Shown here in pieces: positions 44,588 to 54,587 of a stretch of DNA of 64,000 nucleotides (position 1 is its first letter; every line of letters begins with the position of its first letter). The stretch lies in NCBI GenBank assembly GCA_031271905.1, contig JAISUT010000025.1, forward strand, positions 1 to 64,000, in the 5' to 3' direction. The translations under genes and the position numbers were made by a program. The notes beneath the pieces were generated by a model, which had not been told where the DNA came from, did not search any database, and saw only the letters and a program-made list of their open reading frames with translations. The stretch is from Acidobacteriota bacterium (GTDB taxonomy: Bacteria; Acidobacteriota; UBA6911).

Positions 44588-46201
44588 GTGGAATTCAAGT
44601 ACCAAGACCCGTTCCCGCTTTCGGGGGACGACACATCCTACCGCTTGCTCACGAAAGACCATGTGGGCGTCGCCGACTTCGGCGGGGAGAAAATCCTGAA
44701 AATCGAGCCGGAGGGCTTGACGCTGCTCGCCGCCCAGGCGATGCGCGACGTCTCGTTCCTCCTGCGGGCGAGGCACAACGAGCAGGTGGCGCGCATCCTC
44801 GACGACCCGGAGGCGTCCCCGAACGACCGGGGCGTCGCCATCGCCATGCTGCGCAACGCCGAGGTCTCCGCCAAGTTCGAGCTCCCCTTCTGCCAGGACA
44901 CCGGCACGGCCATCGTCATCGGCAAGAAGGGGCAGCGCGTCTGGACCGGCTGCCGCGACGAGGAGCTCCTCTCCAAAGGCGTTTTCCAGACCTACACCGG
45001 CGAGGCGCTCCGCTATTCGCAGACCATCCCGCTGGACATGTACAAGGAGGTCAACTCCGGCAACAACCTGCCCGCGCAGATCGACCTTTACGCCACGCCC
45101 GGCGACGAATACACGTTCCTGTTCGTCGCCAAGGGGGGCGGCAGCGCCAACAAGACCTACCTGTTCCAGGAGACCAAGGCGCTGTTGAACCCGGAGAGCC
45201 TGGAGAAGTTCCTGGTCGCCAAGATGAAGACGCTCGGCACCGCCGCCTGCCCTCCCTACCACCTGGCGTTCGTCGTCGGCGGCACCAGCGCCGAAAGCAC
45301 GCTCAAGACGGTGAAGCTGGCCTCCACGGGCTACCTCGACCACCTGCCCACCTCCGGCAACGAGGGGGGGCGGGCGTTCCGCGACCTCGAGCTCGAGGCG
45401 AAGCTGCTCGCGGCGGCGCAAAGCTGCGGCATCGGCGCGCAGTTCGGCGGCAAGTATTTCGCGCATGACGTGCGCGTCGTCCGCCTGCCGCGCCACGGCG
45501 CCTCCTGTCCGGTCGGCATGGGCGTCTCCTGCTCCGCCGACCGCAACATCAAGGCCAAGATCGACAAGGGCGGCATCTGGCTGGAGGAGATGGACCGCGA
45601 CCCGGGCCGCCTGATACCGGAAAAGTATCGCGGCAAGCACTCGCGCGGCGTGGTCAAGGTCAACCTCGACCAGCCGATGAAGGACATCCTGGCCGAGCTG
45701 ACCAAGCACCCGGTCGCCACGCAGCTCTCCCTGGACGGCACGATCATCGTCGGGCGCGACATCGCGCACGCCAAGTTCAAGGCGCTGCTGGACGCGGGCA
45801 AGCCCCTGCCCGGCTACCTGAAAGACCATCCCATCTACTACGCGGGCCCTGCCAAGACCCCGGCGGGCAAGCCCTCCGGCTCCTTCGGGCCGACCACCGC
45901 CGGGCGCATGGACTCCTACGTGGACCTTCTGCAAAGCAACGGCGGCTCGCTGGTCATGATCGCCAAGGGGAACCGCTCCCGGCAGGTCACGGACGCCTGC
46001 AAGAAGCATGGCGGCTTCTACCTCGGCTCCATCGGCGGTCCGGCCGCGCTCCTGGCCGAGGAGAACATCAAGAAGGTCGAGTGCGTCGATTACCCGGAGC
46101 TGGGGATGGAGGCGGTCTGGAAGATCGAGGTGGTCGATTTCCCGGCGTTCATCCTCGTGGACGACAAGGGCAACGACTTCTTCAGCGGTCTGCTGGTGTA
46201 A
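44588..46201 (+). CDS. fumA: Class I (iron-sulfur) fumarate hydratase
   Basis: It interconverts fumarate and malate using an oxygen-sensitive [4Fe-4S] cluster. The 537-residue single chain has the alpha region with cluster cysteines in [19 protein letters not shown] and [10 protein letters not shown], and the beta region with [12 protein letters not shown] 44588 is chosen because GGAGG lies seven bases upstream; the ATG at 44573 has no Shine-Dalgarno. Use of this class rather than class II fits low-oxygen life. Confidence 0.95.
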   Translation: MEFKYQDPFPLSGDDTSYRLLTKDHVGVADFGGEKILKIEPEGLTLLAAQAMRDVSFLLRARHNEQVARILDDPEASPNDRGVAIAMLRNAEVSAKFELPFCQDTGTAIVIGKKGQRVWTGCRDEELLSKGVFQTYTGEALRYSQTIPLDMYKEVNSGNNLPAQIDLYATPGDEYTFLFVAKGGGSANKTYLFQETKALLNPESLEKFLVAKMKTLGTAACPPYHLAFVVGGTSAESTLKTVKLASTGYLDHLPTSGNEGGRAFRDLELEAKLLAAAQSCGIGAQFGGKYFAHDVRVVRLPRHGASCPVGMGVSCSADRNIKAKIDKGGIWLEEMDRDPGRLIPEKYRGKHSRGVVKVNLDQPMKDILAELTKHPVATQLSLDGTIIVGRDIAHAKFKALLDAGKPLPGYLKDHPIYYAGPAKTPAGKPSGSFGPTTAGRMDSYVDLLQSNGGSLVMIAKGNRSRQVTDACKKHGGFYLGSIGGPAALLAEENIKKVECVDYPELGMEAVWKIEVVDFPAFILVDDKGNDFFSGLLV

Positions 46202-46277
46202 CGGCGCGCCCCTCCGCCGTTTCGCCGTCCCGGCGGCGCGGCGCGCCTTGGAAATGCGGCGGCTTGCCGCAGATGGA

Positions 46278-47351
46278 ATGGCGATGCCGATGAGAACGCG
46301 ATGGCTGTGCAGCTTGGTGATGGCTGTGTCCCTGCTCTGCGGCGGGGGGGGGCGGCTCCGCCCCGCCGCAGCGCAAACCCCTCCCGAACCCCAGGACGGG
46401 GAGGGGTTCCGTTTCCGCGCGGCGACCAACCTGGTCAAAGTCCCGATCAGCGTCTTTGACGGCCGCGGCCTCCTCGTGGGCGACCTCAGGAAAGAGGATT
46501 TCCGGTTGTGGGAGGACAAGGAGCGGCAGGATATCCGCAGCGTCGGCGTGGACGCCGGCGCCATGTCGGTGGTGCTGGTCTTGGACACCAGCCCCAGCAG
46601 CAAGTCGGAATGGAAGAAGATCAAGTCCGCCGCCGAGGACTTCGCAAAAAAGCTGGGGCGTGAAGATCAAATCTCCTTGATCACGTTCGACGACGAGGTG
46701 AACCTCGTGCTCGACTGGACGGGCGACCGGAAGAAGGTGGACAAGGCGCTTGACAAGATCCGCCCCGGATACCGCACGGCGCTTTACGACGCCATGTACC
46801 TGGCTGCGAGCGAACAGTTGCGCGGCGTGGAGGGGCAGCGGGCGATCATCCTGCTGACCGACTGCCTGAACAATTGGAGCCGGGTCGGTTTCGGGGAGGC
46901 GGCGCGCGCCGTCGCCAAGTCCCAGGCGTCTTTTTACGTCGTGTCCAAGACCGCCATCATAAAGGAGGACGCGCGGCAGAATCGGCGAGTGGCGATCATC
47001 ACCGACATCTACAGGAGGCTTTTCGGCGAGGATTGGGACGGCTACGTCGATGAATTCTTCGCCCAGCGGGAGGCGGAGATGGCCGCGCTGGCGGAGGAGA
47101 CCGGCGGGCGCGTCTTCTTCCCGGCGGACTACGACGCCATCCGGGACGTCTACCGGGAGATCGCGCAGGAGTTGAAGAACAAATACTACCTGACCTACGT
47201 TTCGAACCAGAGCCTGGAGCCCGACTCCGAGCACCGCATCGCCGTCGAGTACCTGCGCCCCGCCTCCGGGCTCCGCTACCGCCGCAGCTACTACTACCGC
47301 CCCCAGACGCCGCGCAGGGCGCTCGCCCCCGCCTTCGCCTCGCCCAAGTAG
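46278..47351 (+). CDS. Exported VWFA-related protein (acidobacterial type)
   Basis: This 357-residue protein has a signal peptide (cleavage near PAAAQ, residue 36) and then a vWA domain with DTSPSS MIDAS start near residue 100 and LLTDCLNN. The N-terminal VKVPISVFDGRG and the closing KNKYYLTYVSNQS are typical of the VWFA-related family that is expanded in Acidobacteriota. The start could be ATG 46278, 46284 or 46290. It follows fumarase by 76 bases and converges with the TPR gene (12 bases apart). It probably binds partners in the envelope. Confidence 0.85.
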   Translation: MAMPMRTRWLCSLVMAVSLLCGGGGRLRPAAAQTPPEPQDGEGFRFRAATNLVKVPISVFDGRGLLVGDLRKEDFRLWEDKERQDIRSVGVDAGAMSVVLVLDTSPSSKSEWKKIKSAAEDFAKKLGREDQISLITFDDEVNLVLDWTGDRKKVDKALDKIRPGYRTALYDAMYLAASEQLRGVEGQRAIILLTDCLNNWSRVGFGEAARAVAKSQASFYVVSKTAIIKEDARQNRRVAIITDIYRRLFGEDWDGYVDEFFAQREAEMAALAEETGGRVFFPADYDAIRDVYREIAQELKNKYYLTYVSNQSLEPDSEHRIAVEYLRPASGLRYRRSYYYRPQTPRRALAPAFASPK

Positions 47352-47363
47352 CGCCTGCACCCC

Positions 47364-48338
47364 TCATTTCTTGGTGGCGAAACGGTCTACCGCCTCCTTG
47401 AGCTCCGGCGACGGGTTCAACTCATAGGCTTTCTTGTATGCTTTCAGCGCCTGGTCCCGCTTGTTCTGCTTCTCGTATACCAGTCCCAGCCGCGTGAACA
47501 CGCCCGCGTTGTCCGGCAGGCGGGAGCTCGCCTGGAGGAGCGCCTTTTCCGCTGCGGGATACTGCTTCTGGAACAGGTGCGCCTCCGCGAGGTTGTAATC
47601 GACGTAGCCGTTGTCCGGGTCGTAGGATTTCGCTTTCGTCAACGCCTGCACGGCGGCGGCGTATTGCTTGCCGGAAAGCGCCTGCGCCCCCTTTTTCAAG
47701 TACGCCTTCCCCAAGACGTCCTTGGCGTTCGCCTCGCCCGGTTTCAATGCGAGCGCCCGCTCCAGCGCCGGGATCGCCTCGTCCGTGCGGTTCAGGTTGA
47801 AGTAGGAGATGCCCAACATGGAATGGAGCGTCCAGTCGGAGGCGTTGGCGCGCACAGCCCCCTGCAAGTCCTCGACGGCGTCGGCGTAGCGTCTGGAGCG
47901 GTAATACGCCGCCCCCCGTATGAGCTGTATCCTCGCCCTCTCCGCGCCCGGGTTCCCCTCTTTGGCTGCCAGCGGCTCGGCGCGGTTCAAGGACGCGATG
48001 GCGTCGCTGTAACGTTGCATGTTGAAGTACGCCTGCCCCAGCCCGTAGTAGGTGGAGAAGGCGGTGGACTTCAGCTCCGCCGCGCGCGACAACGACGAGA
48101 CCGCGAGGGCGTTGTTGTTGACGCCGAGGTAGCAAAGCCCCAGCAGGCGATGCCCGAACTCCCAGTTCGGAGACTTGTCCAAATCCGGCTTCAACTCTTG
48201 TATCGCCCGGTTGTAGTCCCCTTGGGAATAGTAGCTGGCGGCCTGCTTGTAGTCGGCGCGCGCCGGTCGCGGCGATGCGGTCGTCGCGACCGCCGCCAGC
48301 AACAGGCACAGCGGATAGGTGAAAACGTGTCGTCTCAT
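47364..48338 (-). CDS. Exported tetratricopeptide-repeat protein
   Basis: This 324-residue protein has a signal peptide (residues 1-28, cleavage near ARADY), starting at ATG 48338 after GGGAGG. Roughly eight TPR units follow (for example FSTYYGLGQAYFNM and HSMLGISYFNLNR). It should scaffold protein contacts in the periplasm. Nothing in the neighbourhood identifies the partners. Confidence 0.85.
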   Translation of the reverse strand: MRRHVFTYPLCLLLAAVATTASPRPARADYKQAASYYSQGDYNRAIQELKPDLDKSPNWEFGHRLLGLCYLGVNNNALAVSSLSRAAELKSTAFSTYYGLGQAYFNMQRYSDAIASLNRAEPLAAKEGNPGAERARIQLIRGAAYYRSRRYADAVEDLQGAVRANASDWTLHSMLGISYFNLNRTDEAIPALERALALKPGEANAKDVLGKAYLKKGAQALSGKQYAAAVQALTKAKSYDPDNGYVDYNLAEAHLFQKQYPAAEKALLQASSRLPDNAGVFTRLGLVYEKQNKRDQALKAYKKAYELNPSPELKEAVDRFATKK

Positions 48339-48456
48339 GCGCCCTCCCGGTCTTGCCCGCACCGATGGCGCGAGCCCGAAGCATCAGATACGTTAACGGC
48401 ACGGAGCGATCAAGTCAATCAATCAAGACGCTCGGGGGCTCGGGAAGGCGCCCGGG

Positions 48457-49023
48457 TCACTCCATGAGATGCTGTACGAGGATGCGCACGCCGATGGCGA
48501 CCAGGATGAGCCCGCCGGCGGCCTCGACCCGCCGCCCCCAGTGCGCGCCGATGCGCCGCCCCAGCAACATCCCCGCCAGGGTGAAGGCGGCGGCGACCAG
48601 GCCGATCACCGCCGCCGGGGCCAGGATGCCCGATCCGAGCGCGGCGAGCGAAAGCCCCACCGCCAAGGCGTCGATGCTGGTGGCGACGGAGAGGGCGACC
48701 AGCTCCCACCCGGAGGTCGGATCGACGCGGGGGGCGTCCCCGTCCATCCCGCCCCGGAGCGCGCCCCAAAACATCCTGCCGCCGACAAAGCCCAGCAGGG
48801 CGAAGGCCATCCAGTGGTCGAAGGCGCTGATGTAGCCGTAGACGGCGCGCCCCGCCGCCCAGCCGAGCATCGGCATCAACGCTTGGAACAGACCGAAGTG
48901 GAACGACATGCGAAAGAGCCGTCGCCCGGTCAGGGGATGCAGCGTCAGCCCCGTGACCAGCGCCACGGCGAGGGCGTCCATAGCCAGCGCCACCGCCATC
49001 GCCAACAGGTTCAACCAATCCAT
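48457..49023 (-). CDS. mntP: Manganese efflux pump MntP-like
   Basis: A six-helix membrane protein of 188 residues with the two internal repeats of the MntP/DUF204 family, marked by AMALAMDALAVAL at the N-terminus and SIDALAVGLSLA mid-protein; the Asp residues lie in the transport path. ATG 49023 begins MDWLNLL; a longer in-frame start would overlap the molybdenum enzyme gene. It is ten bases downstream of that gene on the same strand, so probably co-transcribed. Manganese export is a family property; the substrate here is inferred. Confidence 0.85.
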   Translation of the reverse strand: MDWLNLLAMAVALAMDALAVALVTGLTLHPLTGRRLFRMSFHFGLFQALMPMLGWAAGRAVYGYISAFDHWMAFALLGFVGGRMFWGALRGGMDGDAPRVDPTSGWELVALSVATSIDALAVGLSLAALGSGILAPAAVIGLVAAAFTLAGMLLGRRIGAHWGRRVEAAGGLILVAIGVRILVQHLME

Positions 49024-49033
49024 GGAACCTGCC

Positions 49034-51295
49034 CTACGCCTTGCCCAGCGCCCGGAGGATCTTGTCGGGCGTGGCGGGCGGCTCGACCCATTTGCCGATG
49101 GCGTTGGCGACGGCGCAGACCGGCAGCAGCGGCGCGGCCATGCAGTGGCTGATGCCCGATGCGCCGTAGCAGGCGTTCCCCGAACGGGTCTCGACCGCAT
49201 GGGTCTCTATCGGCCCCAAGTCCGCTATCGTGGGCTTTTTGTACTCCCACATGTTCGTACTGAGCTTCACCCCCGTGCCCTTGTCGAACACGAACTCCTC
49301 CGTGAGCCCCCCGCCCTGGCTGAAGAACATCGCCTGGTGCAACTGCCCCTCGAACGAGGTCATGCGCAGCACCTTGCCCGGGTCGCAGACCACCACGAAC
49401 TTGGTGACCTCCACGCCGCCCGTGTCGGGATCGACCGCCACCTCGCAGAAGCTGGCGTTCATGACGTCCAGGATCCGCCCCGCCTCGTTCCAGGTGGTCG
49501 CGGGGGGGCGCCCGAAGAAGGTCGCCGCGATGTCCTTGTCGTGGTCGTTGAACCCCTCGTCGGCGATGAACTGCCCGAAGGGGATGGCGTTGGAGGGGTC
49601 GGACTTCAAAAAGACCTTCGTGTCCTTGGTGTCCAGGTCCTCCGGCTTGGCCTTGAACTTGGGCGCGGCCAGCTCCAGCAGAGCCTTGCGGCAGAGCACC
49701 GCCGCCTCCTTCATGACCCACGCCGAGGCGGTGGTGCCGTCCGAGCCGCCGCCGACCGGCGTGAAGAGCGCCTTGTTGTCGTACAGCAGGATCACGTCCT
49801 CGACCCGCGCCCCCATCTCCTCGGCGACCACCAGGGCGCAGGCGTCGGCGGCGTAGACGCCTATCCACGGGCCTTTGAGCGGCACGTAGACCTTGTTGTC
49901 CCCTTGGATGGTCACGGTCGCGGTGTAGGGCGCCATCGCATGGCGCGGCGACTGGGCGTAGCGGAAGCTCAGGCCGTGCAGCCGCCCGTCGGGGAGGCGC
50001 TTGGCGCCGGCGGGATGCCACTGCCAGTTCATCGCCTTTTTGCCTTTCGCGATGCACTCGACAAGGCCGGGCGGGACGCCGGGGTCGCTCTGCGACGCGG
50101 GGCCGTGGACGTTCTTGAGCGCCACGTCGGTCGGATCCATCCCCAGTTTCTCGGCGATGAGCTGCTCGGCGATGGTCATCGCGTCCCAGTTGAAGGGCGA
50201 GGTCTGGCTGCCGGTGTTCTTGCCCGAGCTGGTGTAGGCGCTGACCGACGTGCTTTTCAGGTTGGTGCAGCGCGTGGTGTTGAATGGGCTGAACATCGCC
50301 TCGTACGAGCCGAAGCCGCCCCCGCCCTTCGTGCGCTTGTTGGGCGCGCCGCTGTCGCCGACCTTGCTCTCCTCGACGCCGAGGATGGTCCCGTCCGCCT
50401 TGAACGCGATCTTGACGTGCGAATAGCTTTGCGGGTTCGCCGGATAGTAGTCGTTCATCCGCGTGTTGACGCAGCGGACCGGCCGTCCCGCCCTCTTGGC
50501 CAAGAGCGGCGTGATGAGCTGGGAGCGGCGGATCATCCAATCGCAGTATTTGCCGCCCTGGAACGTGGTGCCGCGCTGGAGCTTGTCGAAGGGGAGGTTG
50601 TACAGCGGCCGCAGGCGGAAGGAGCCCCATGTGGGACAGATGCCTTCGATGTACAGCGAGTCGCCGCGCGTCCCCAAGGGGTCTTGCGCCCACCAGGAGA
50701 CGCTTCCGTTCGGGTTGGGGATGTGCGAGGCCATCAGCGCCTGCGCCCAGTCGAACTCGATGATGTGGTCGGCATCCTTGAACGCCTTCTCCACGTCGCC
50801 CGCGACGAAGGGCTGGGACTTCGCCGCCTTCGGGTCGACGCGGACGAAGGTGCCTCCCGGCTTGAACGCCTCGCGCGGATCGACGATGGTCGGCAGCACC
50901 TCCCAGTCCACTTCGATGAGCCGGAGCGCCTCGTCGCATATCTCCGGCGTCTCGGCGACGACCACCGCGCCGATCTCCTCGTCCTCCGTGTCCGACTCGT
51001 CCTCGAACAGCGGCTCCACCACCCATTTCGAGTCGGCGATCTCCGGGTCGTCCCAGCGCAGGATGTCCACCACCCCCGCCAGCGCCTTCGCCTTGGAGAC
51101 GTCCATGCCCTTGATTTTCGCCCGCCCGTGCGGGTTCCGCAAAAACTTGGCGTGCAGCATGTCGGGGACGACGTAGTCGCTGCCGAATTTCGCCATGCCC
51201 GTGGCGATGCTGAACGAGAGCCGGCCCGGCACGTTCGCCCGTCCGACCGCCTTGAATTCCGTCCTCTGCCCGTTGCTTCCGTCAAGATCCGCCAT
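49034..51295 (-). CDS. Xanthine-dehydrogenase-family molybdopterin-binding subunit, orphan
   Basis: This 753-residue protein has the large-subunit layout of molybdenum hydroxylases: an N-terminal ald/xan hammerhead domain (1-150, FLRNPHGRAKIKGM), then Mo-binding domains with GGGGFGSYEA, GGGSDGTTAS and a C-terminal AVANAIGKWVEPPATPDKIL. The glutamate expected in the late GxGExP motif is not evident: the aligned stretch reads YGASGISH. No [2Fe-2S] or FAD subunit gene adjoins. ATG 51295 has AGAGG upstream; a GTG at 51304 is an alternative. The partner genes are an exported VOC protein upstream and mntP downstream. The reaction is unknown. Confidence 0.85.
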   Translation of the reverse strand: MADLDGSNGQRTEFKAVGRANVPGRLSFSIATGMAKFGSDYVVPDMLHAKFLRNPHGRAKIKGMDVSKAKALAGVVDILRWDDPEIADSKWVVEPLFEDESDTEDEEIGAVVVAETPEICDEALRLIEVDWEVLPTIVDPREAFKPGGTFVRVDPKAAKSQPFVAGDVEKAFKDADHIIEFDWAQALMASHIPNPNGSVSWWAQDPLGTRGDSLYIEGICPTWGSFRLRPLYNLPFDKLQRGTTFQGGKYCDWMIRRSQLITPLLAKRAGRPVRCVNTRMNDYYPANPQSYSHVKIAFKADGTILGVEESKVGDSGAPNKRTKGGGGFGSYEAMFSPFNTTRCTNLKSTSVSAYTSSGKNTGSQTSPFNWDAMTIAEQLIAEKLGMDPTDVALKNVHGPASQSDPGVPPGLVECIAKGKKAMNWQWHPAGAKRLPDGRLHGLSFRYAQSPRHAMAPYTATVTIQGDNKVYVPLKGPWIGVYAADACALVVAEEMGARVEDVILLYDNKALFTPVGGGSDGTTASAWVMKEAAVLCRKALLELAAPKFKAKPEDLDTKDTKVFLKSDPSNAIPFGQFIADEGFNDHDKDIAATFFGRPPATTWNEAGRILDVMNASFCEVAVDPDTGGVEVTKFVVVCDPGKVLRMTSFEGQLHQAMFFSQGGGLTEEFVFDKGTGVKLSTNMWEYKKPTIADLGPIETHAVETRSGNACYGASGISHCMAAPLLPVCAVANAIGKWVEPPATPDKILRALGKA

Positions 51296-51381
51296 GTCTT
51301 TCACCTCTTTAGTTGACTTGCCACGCCCTTTACCTTAAACGCCTTGAAAGCCGCCGTCACGGTTTTCGCCGATGTGCGCGC

Positions 51382-51918
51382 CTATTTCCCGGCGGCTCCG
51401 ACGTTCTTGTACTGGATCAGCTCGAAGCAGTTGCCCGCGTTGTCGCGCACGAAGCCGAAGACGATGCCGGGCAGGTCGAGCGGCTCCATGGCGATCTCCG
51501 CGCCCTTGGCGCGCAGCTCCTTGAACGCCGCCATCGCGTCCTCGACCTGGAAGGCGAAATGTTTCAAGCCGTGTACGCGGAAATCGACGGACGGGTCGCG
51601 CCGGTATTCGGGCAGGGGCTTCGCCCCCTCGACCTCGAACAGCTCGATGTAGGCGTCGCCGCGCTTGATGTGGACGACCTTCATCTTGTTGGCGGCGTCC
51701 TCGGTCATCCGCGTGACCACTTCGAAGCCCAGCATCTTCTTGTACCATGCCGCCGACGCCTCGGCGTCCGGCACGCTCAGCGCGACGTGATGCGGCGCGA
51801 TCTTGAAACTCACGGGCGCGTCTTGCGCCCGGGCCGATGCCATGTCCATGACCCCCACCCCCAATGCGGTGAACAAAACCAAAGCCAGCGTCGCCGCGAA
51901 ATCCCTCTTCATGCCCAT
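51382..51918 (-). CDS. Exported VOC (glyoxalase-fold) protein
   Basis: This 178-residue protein has a signal peptide (about residues 1-32, cleavage near ARAQD) and a single VOC domain: HHVALSVPDAEASAAWY, AYIELFEVEG, GLKHFAFQV and NCFELIQYK. Metal-ligand residues His, Glu, His and Glu are in place, so it may be a periplasmic metal enzyme or binder. ATG 51918 follows GGAGG. It is the first gene of a leftward group with the molybdenum enzyme (86 bases) and mntP. Most VOC proteins are cytoplasmic, so export is notable. Confidence 0.8.
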   Translation of the reverse strand: MGMKRDFAATLALVLFTALGVGVMDMASARAQDAPVSFKIAPHHVALSVPDAEASAAWYKKMLGFEVVTRMTEDAANKMKVVHIKRGDAYIELFEVEGAKPLPEYRRDPSVDFRVHGLKHFAFQVEDAMAAFKELRAKGAEIAMEPLDLPGIVFGFVRDNAGNCFELIQYKNVGAAGK

Positions 51919-52081
51919 ACTTCGCCTCCTCCGCTTTATATGTGCCCCACGCCGCCGATTATAACCGCACCCGCCGTTTTTTCATCCATAAGAAAAAATA
52001 TCCGGGAAATAATTGCCGCGCCGCCCGTACGGGCGAGAGTATGATTACCGTTTCGGGGGGATTCGCGAAGAGGACATGGCC

Positions 52082-53107
52082 ATGGATATGAAACGGATGA
52101 CATTGGGCAGGACGGGCATAGAGGCGTGGCGGCTGGGCTTCGGGGGCATCCCCATACAGCGCGTCAGCGAAGGACAGGCTGTGGACACGGTGCTTTACGC
52201 GCTGGAGAAGGGGGTGGACTTCATCGACACCTCCCGCATGTACACCACGAGCGAGACCCGCATCGGGCTGGCGTTGCGGCAGACCGACAAGAAGCCGGTG
52301 CTCGCCACCAAGTCGTTCGCCCGCACGTCGGACGGCATCCGCAAGGACGTGGACGTCAGCCGCCGCGAGCTGCACCGGGACGTGCTCGACATCTACCAGT
52401 GCCACAGCATCGGCACGCCGGACGAGTACAAGAAGATCACCGCCAAGGACGGCGCCTACGAAGGGCTGCTCAAGGCTCGGGAGGAGGGGTTGGTGCGCCA
52501 CATCGGGATCACGAGCCACAGCCTCGACGTGCTTGACAAGGCGCTCGACGACGACTTGTTCGACACCGTCATGGTCTGCTTCAGCTTCCTCGAACCGGCG
52601 GCGCAGGACAAGGTGATCCCCAAGGCGCTGGCGAAGGGCGTCGGAGTCCTCGCCATGAAGCCGCTCTCGGGCGGCGTCATCGAGGCGCCGGAGGCCGCGC
52701 TCAAGTGGTCGTTCGGCCGCGAAGGGACGCTGGTGCTGGTCGGGGTCGAAAGCCGCGAGCTTATCGACCAGAACTGGCGCGTGTTCGAGGGGGGCTGGGA
52801 TCTGACCGAAGCCGACCGCGCGGACATCGCCGCGATCAGCCAAGAGTATGACAAAAAGTTCTGCCGCCGTTGCGACTACTGCCTCCCCTGTCCGGCGGGG
52901 ATACCCATCCAGTTCGTGCTGGGGGCGAAGTCCTTCCTGAAGCGGATGGGGCCCGGCGCGATCAAGAACCCGATGTTCGCCGACATCTGGGACAAGGCGG
53001 AGAACTGCACGGAATGCGGTCAGTGCATGGAGCGTTGCCCCTACGGGCTGCCGATCCCGGAGATCGTCAAGGCCAACCTGGCGTGGCGCAAGGGGCTGGA
53101 CTTGTAG
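52082..53107 (+). CDS. Aldo/keto reductase with C-terminal iron-sulfur domain
   Basis: This 341-residue protein combines an aldo/keto reductase barrel (residues 1-260, TLGRTGIEAWRLGFGG, DTSRMY catalytic Tyr, ATKSF Lys, CHSIG His) with a C-terminal ferredoxin-like part (CRRCDYCLPC and CTECGQCMERCP). Such AKR/4Fe-4S proteins are common in anaerobes, with unclear substrates. Of several ATGs, 52082 has GAAGAGG at eight bases; 52076 and 52088 are alternatives. It stands alone. Confidence 0.88.
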   Translation: MDMKRMTLGRTGIEAWRLGFGGIPIQRVSEGQAVDTVLYALEKGVDFIDTSRMYTTSETRIGLALRQTDKKPVLATKSFARTSDGIRKDVDVSRRELHRDVLDIYQCHSIGTPDEYKKITAKDGAYEGLLKAREEGLVRHIGITSHSLDVLDKALDDDLFDTVMVCFSFLEPAAQDKVIPKALAKGVGVLAMKPLSGGVIEAPEAALKWSFGREGTLVLVGVESRELIDQNWRVFEGGWDLTEADRADIAAISQEYDKKFCRRCDYCLPCPAGIPIQFVLGAKSFLKRMGPGAIKNPMFADIWDKAENCTECGQCMERCPYGLPIPEIVKANLAWRKGLDL

Positions 53108-53294
53108 CCGGGCTGGAAAAACCAAGGGTGGACACGGACGGGCGCGGGTGGGCGCGGGCAAAAAAGGGAACCCGAGGCGCGACGTCGTTTTCCGCCGCCA
53201 TTCGCGCCAAGCCGCGTCCGTCCGCGGTTGAAGGACCTCCGCGCTTTTCGCGGTTTAAAAACCATGCCGTCGAGGGAACCTCGATCCGCGGCTT

Positions 53295-54587
53295 CTATGC
53301 CGTCCCCGTCCGCGCGTGGAACTTCTTCACAGTCACGCCGTAGAGCGTCATCGCGACGATGGCGCACGCCAATATCCCCAGCATCGCCCCCGCCATCGAG
53401 AGCGTCGTCCCCCAGATCAGGGTGACGAACTCGGACGCCACCGGGTTGGCGATGAGGATGATAAACCCTTGGCAAGAGGCTGCCAGGCCGCGCTGTGAGG
53501 GGAAAAGGTCCAGCGATAGGAGCGTGAGGCTGGGCGAGGCGGTGGACATCCCCAGCACATAGACGAAGATCGGCGCCAGCGTCCAAGGGAGCGCAGGCGG
53601 GACGGTCAGGTTCAGGAGCACGTTGCCGACGGCGGCGACCGCCATGATGATGAAGCCGACGACGATGGTGCGGATGCCTGTCATCTTTCCGGCGCAGCGT
53701 CCGGAGATCCACGCGCCGATCACCATGGCGATGGAGACGGGGATGAATAGGATGAAATACTGCTTCTCGCTCAGCTTGAGGTGCTCCTCGAGGAACATCG
53801 GGGCGCCGAGGATGTAGATGAAAAAGCCGATGTTGACCAGCGACAGCGCCGCGCAGGACATGGTGAAGGGCACGGCGGAGCCCACCTTCCAATAGGATCG
53901 CGCCAGGAATGCGATGTCGAGGCGTTGGCGGTGCTCGCGGGGCAGGGTTTCCGGCAAGGCGAACCAGCAGCAGACGAACATGCAGGCGGACATGCCCGCC
54001 ATGAAGAAGAAGATGGCGCGCCAACCGAACCAGCCTTGGAACAAGCCGCCGAGGATCGGCGCCATCACCGGGGCGATGGCGAAGATGGTGGCGACGTGAG
54101 ACATGAGCCGCTGGGCGGCGGCGCCTTCGAACAGGTCGCGGATCACGGCGCGCCCGATGATCATGCCCGCCCCCACGGTCGCGCCCTGCATGGCGCGGAA
54201 GACCATCAGGAGGGTGACGTTGCCGGCAAAGGCGCAGCCGAGCGACGCGCCGCAGAAGATCGCCAGCGTGACCAGGATGGGGCGGCGCCGGCCGTAGGCG
54301 TCCGCGAGGGCGCCGTGCCAGAGCGACATGACGGCGAGGAAGAGCATGAACGCCGTCATGGTCAACTGCACGTCGTCTTTGGAGACCTGCATGTGTTTGG
54401 CGATCGCCGAGAACGACGGCAGGTAGGCGTCGATGGCGAACGGCCCCATCCAGGAGAGCACGGCGAGGACGAAGGTGATGCCCGCGATGGAAAAGCCTTT
54501 GGGCGTCGGGCGTCCCGGGTTCTCGGCGGGCGCTGGTTGCGAAGCGGGCGGGTTGTCGGTTTGCGAGGCTGCGGGTCTTGTGGTCAT
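53295..54587 (-). CDS. Bcr/CflA-type drug-export MFS transporter
   Basis: A 430-residue inner-membrane proton-driven exporter with twelve predicted helices after a Pro/Ser-rich 30-residue N-terminal tail. Family signatures include IDAYLPSF in helix 1, ADAYGRRRPIL between helices 2 and 3, GMIIGRAVIRDLF in helix 4 and PETLP before the central loop. It starts at ATG 54587. It converges with the aldo/keto reductase gene (187-base gap, no hairpin seen). The substrate (drug, sulfonamide, bicyclomycin-like or metabolite) cannot be read. Confidence 0.9.
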   Translation of the reverse strand: MTTRPAASQTDNPPASQPAPAENPGRPTPKGFSIAGITFVLAVLSWMGPFAIDAYLPSFSAIAKHMQVSKDDVQLTMTAFMLFLAVMSLWHGALADAYGRRRPILVTLAIFCGASLGCAFAGNVTLLMVFRAMQGATVGAGMIIGRAVIRDLFEGAAAQRLMSHVATIFAIAPVMAPILGGLFQGWFGWRAIFFFMAGMSACMFVCCWFALPETLPREHRQRLDIAFLARSYWKVGSAVPFTMSCAALSLVNIGFFIYILGAPMFLEEHLKLSEKQYFILFIPVSIAMVIGAWISGRCAGKMTGIRTIVVGFIIMAVAAVGNVLLNLTVPPALPWTLAPIFVYVLGMSTASPSLTLLSLDLFPSQRGLAASCQGFIILIANPVASEFVTLIWGTTLSMAGAMLGILACAIVAMTLYGVTVKKFHARTGTA

